From: Pseudomonadota bacterium
GTDB lineage: Bacteria; Pseudomonadota; Alphaproteobacteria; Parvibaculales; Parvibaculaceae
Length of the DNA: 16,333 nucleotides
Direction: 5' to 3'
Assembly (NCBI GenBank): GCA_021780275.1
Contig: JAJXZC010000014.1
Location: 1 to 16,333, forward strand
Shown one piece after another: positions 15,035-16,333 of this stretch. The position numbers and the translations under genes were made by a program. The notes below the pieces were generated by a model. The model did no database searches, was not told the origin of the DNA, and worked only from the letters and a program-made list of their open reading frames with translations. Within the stretch, counting starts at the first letter, position 1. Each line of letters begins with the position of its first letter.

Positions 15035-16156
15035 TCAGGTCGCGATGGCGTGACGGAAACGCGCAAGAGAGAGGCTGAAATAGAAGATGCTGATGCCGAC
15101 GAGCCAGAGCATGTCGGGCCAGACGATCTGAAATCCGGCGCCCCGATAGAGAACGTCCTGCGAGAAGGAGACGAAATGCGTCGAGGGCGCGAACTGCATC
15201 ACGGTCTGCAACCATACCGGCATGCTCTCAAGCGGCGTCGCGCTGCCCGATAGAAGCTCCAGCACAATCAGCACAGGCATAGATAGCAGCGCGAATTGGG
15301 GCATCGAATTGGCCCATGTCGCCAGCATGAGGCCGAGACCGGTCACGGCCACGAGATAGATCGCGATACCGCTCGCATACAACACCAATGAACCGGCGAT
15401 CGGCACGCCGAGAAAGAAATGCACGACAAAGATGAGCGACGAGATGGAGGCAACCAGAATCACGAGGCCATTGGCCACGATCTTGGCCAGCATGATTTCG
15501 ACTGCCGTTACCGGCATCACAAGCAGATGCTCGATCGTTCCATGCTCACGCTCGCGGATCAGCGCGGCGCCGGCCAGCAGGATGGAGAGCATGGTCACAT
15601 TATTGATGACCTCCATGACCGCACCGAACCACATCGATTCCGAGTTGGGATTGAAAAGCCTGTGGAGTACGACGTTGATGGGCTGGCTGGTCGCAAGCTC
15701 CGTATGCGCGACGCGCTTCTGCACCTCTTCCGTGATGATGTTCTGAATATCGACGGCACCGCTGCCGGCGAGCGACATGGCGGTCGCATCGACGTTGAGC
15801 GCGATGGTCGGCCCGCGTCCGGCAAGAAGATCCCGTTCGAAGCCAGAAGGGATTTCGATCAGAAAGACAAACTTGTTCTCGTCCATGCCGCGCGACGCTT
15901 CCGCGGGCGCCACCGTCACAGCCTCCTTGAACAGGGGCGGCAGGAGCGCCAGGCGGATCTGACGCGAAAGGTCCGAATGATCCTCATCCACCACCGCCAC
16001 GGCCGCATTCGACACCTCCGTCTTGGCGCCGGTTGCCGTCGAATAGATGGCGAAGGTGAAGATGAAGGCGACGAGCACAAGCAGAATGGGATCGGCGAGG
16101 AAGCTGCGCAGCTCCTTGTAGGTAAGACGGCCGACATTCCGGATGAAACGCCGCAT
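15035..16156 (-). CDS. ABC-2 type transporter permease (YhhJ/YbhR-like)
   Basis: This 373-residue inner membrane protein has an N-terminal helix (about 22-41), then a large extracytoplasmic domain (about 45-175) and about five more helices (about 186-200, 226-247, 255-280, 286-305, 348-366). The cytoplasmic segment R-E-R-E-H-G-T-I-E-H-L-L-V-M-P (201-215) is the ABC-2 permease signature of drug/lipid exporters of the YhiH/YhhJ or YbhFSR type. The ATPase and probable membrane-fusion subunit would lie beyond the right edge. I start at the ATG at 16156 because AGGAGG (16163-16168) precedes it and the upstream permease ends just before it. The substrate is unknown. Confidence 0.9.
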   Translation of the reverse strand: MRRFIRNVGRLTYKELRSFLADPILLVLVAFIFTFAIYSTATGAKTEVSNAAVAVVDEDHSDLSRQIRLALLPPLFKEAVTVAPAEASRGMDENKFVFLIEIPSGFERDLLAGRGPTIALNVDATAMSLAGSGAVDIQNIITEEVQKRVAHTELATSQPINVVLHRLFNPNSESMWFGAVMEVINNVTMLSILLAGAALIREREHGTIEHLLVMPVTAVEIMLAKIVANGLVILVASISSLIFVVHFFLGVPIAGSLVLYASGIAIYLVAVTGLGLMLATWANSMPQFALLSMPVLIVLELLSGSATPLESMPVWLQTVMQFAPSTHFVSFSQDVLYRGAGFQIVWPDMLWLVGISIFYFSLSLARFRHAIAT

Positions 16157-16157
16157 G

Positions 16158-16333
16158 TCAGGCCTCCTGCTTTCTGAGGAGGACGCGTGCGGCAGTCGTG
16201 TAAAGCAGGCCGAAGAAGACGAGCATGAGGGTGGGCACCCATAAATCCGCGAAATAAAGCCCCTTGGTGAAAACGCCAATATTGACTTGCTGGAACCAGC
16301 TCGACGGGAAGGCGAGTCCGATGGCACGCCCCG
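16158..16333 (-). CDS. ABC-2 type transporter permease, C-terminal part (runs off right edge)
   Basis: The visible 57 C-terminal residues read S-S-W-F-Q-Q-V-N-I-G-V-F-T-K-G-L, then one last membrane helix (L-W-V-P-T-L-M-L-V-F-F-G-L-L-Y) and a basic tail R-V-L-L-R-K-Q-E-A. This is the normal end of a second ABC-2 permease, as in tandem permease pairs (YbhS/YbhR). Its TGA stands one base before the next permease's ATG, so the two are coupled and probably form one heteromeric exporter. The N-terminal part is outside the window. Confidence 0.8.
   Translation of the reverse strand, partial: GRAIGLAFPSSWFQQVNIGVFTKGLYFADLWVPTLMLVFFGLLYTTAARVLLRKQEA

Noticed and set aside
15035..16327. Longer start for the ABC permease, beginning near the right edge
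   Set aside because: The extra 57 residues are out of frame over the coding end of a second permease. AGGAGG and the 16156 ATG give a normal coupled start.

Overview
This window is a high-GC chromosomal segment from an alphaproteobacterium. A Hyphomicrobiales-type organism, for instance a Parvibaculum-like free-living one, would fit, but the genus is a guess. The evidence is the fixLJ two-component system beside a complete ccoNOQP-ccoGHIS (fixNOQP-fixGHIS) set, the FixL-type haem PAS sequence, and a tRNA-Asp of typical alphaproteobacterial form. No mobile element, CRISPR array or rRNA was seen, and there is no gene-free stretch longer than about 220 bases.

Layout. From 10844 down to 110 everything reads on the minus strand. 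First come fixL and fixJ (start and stop overlap), then a stand-alone receiver protein, then ccoN, ccoO, ccoQ, ccoP (the cbb3 oxidase) and ccoG, ccoH, ccoI, ccoS (its assembly and copper supply). Many cco junctions overlap or nearly touch. A truncated tRNA-Asp lies at the left edge. To the right of fixL, on the plus strand, are a zinc alcohol dehydrogenase (11016-11999) and a two-domain universal stress protein (12158-13039). Then come two L,D-transpeptidase genes arranged head to head with interlocked start codons (13052-13567 minus, 13566-14489 plus), an OprI/Lpp-like alanine-zipper lipoprotein (14553-14813 minus), and two ABC-2 permeases (15035-16156 and the 3' end of a second one running off the right edge).

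How the parts fit. FixL senses O2 through haem PAS domains and phosphorylates FixJ. FixJ-P normally activates fixK and, through FixK/FNR boxes, the high-affinity cbb3 oxidase. No fixK is present here. I see no good FixK/FNR box in front of ccoN, but an octamer matching the FixJ motif lies there. FNR/FixK-type boxes instead lie in front of the universal stress gene (12044-12057, one base from consensus core) and the OprI-like lipoprotein (14997-15010, perfect TTGAT-N4-ATCAA). The low-oxygen regulon may therefore extend to stress protection and envelope structure.

The most notable points are: (1) both PAS domains of FixL carry the haem-ligand signature; (2) an Lpp-like lipoprotein with a C-terminal Arg-Lys sits beside two L,D-transpeptidases and under a perfect FNR-type box, suggesting an O2-responsive outer membrane tether; (3) the start codons of the two transpeptidase genes overlap on opposite strands; and (4) a FixJ-like stand-alone receiver lies between fixJ and ccoN.
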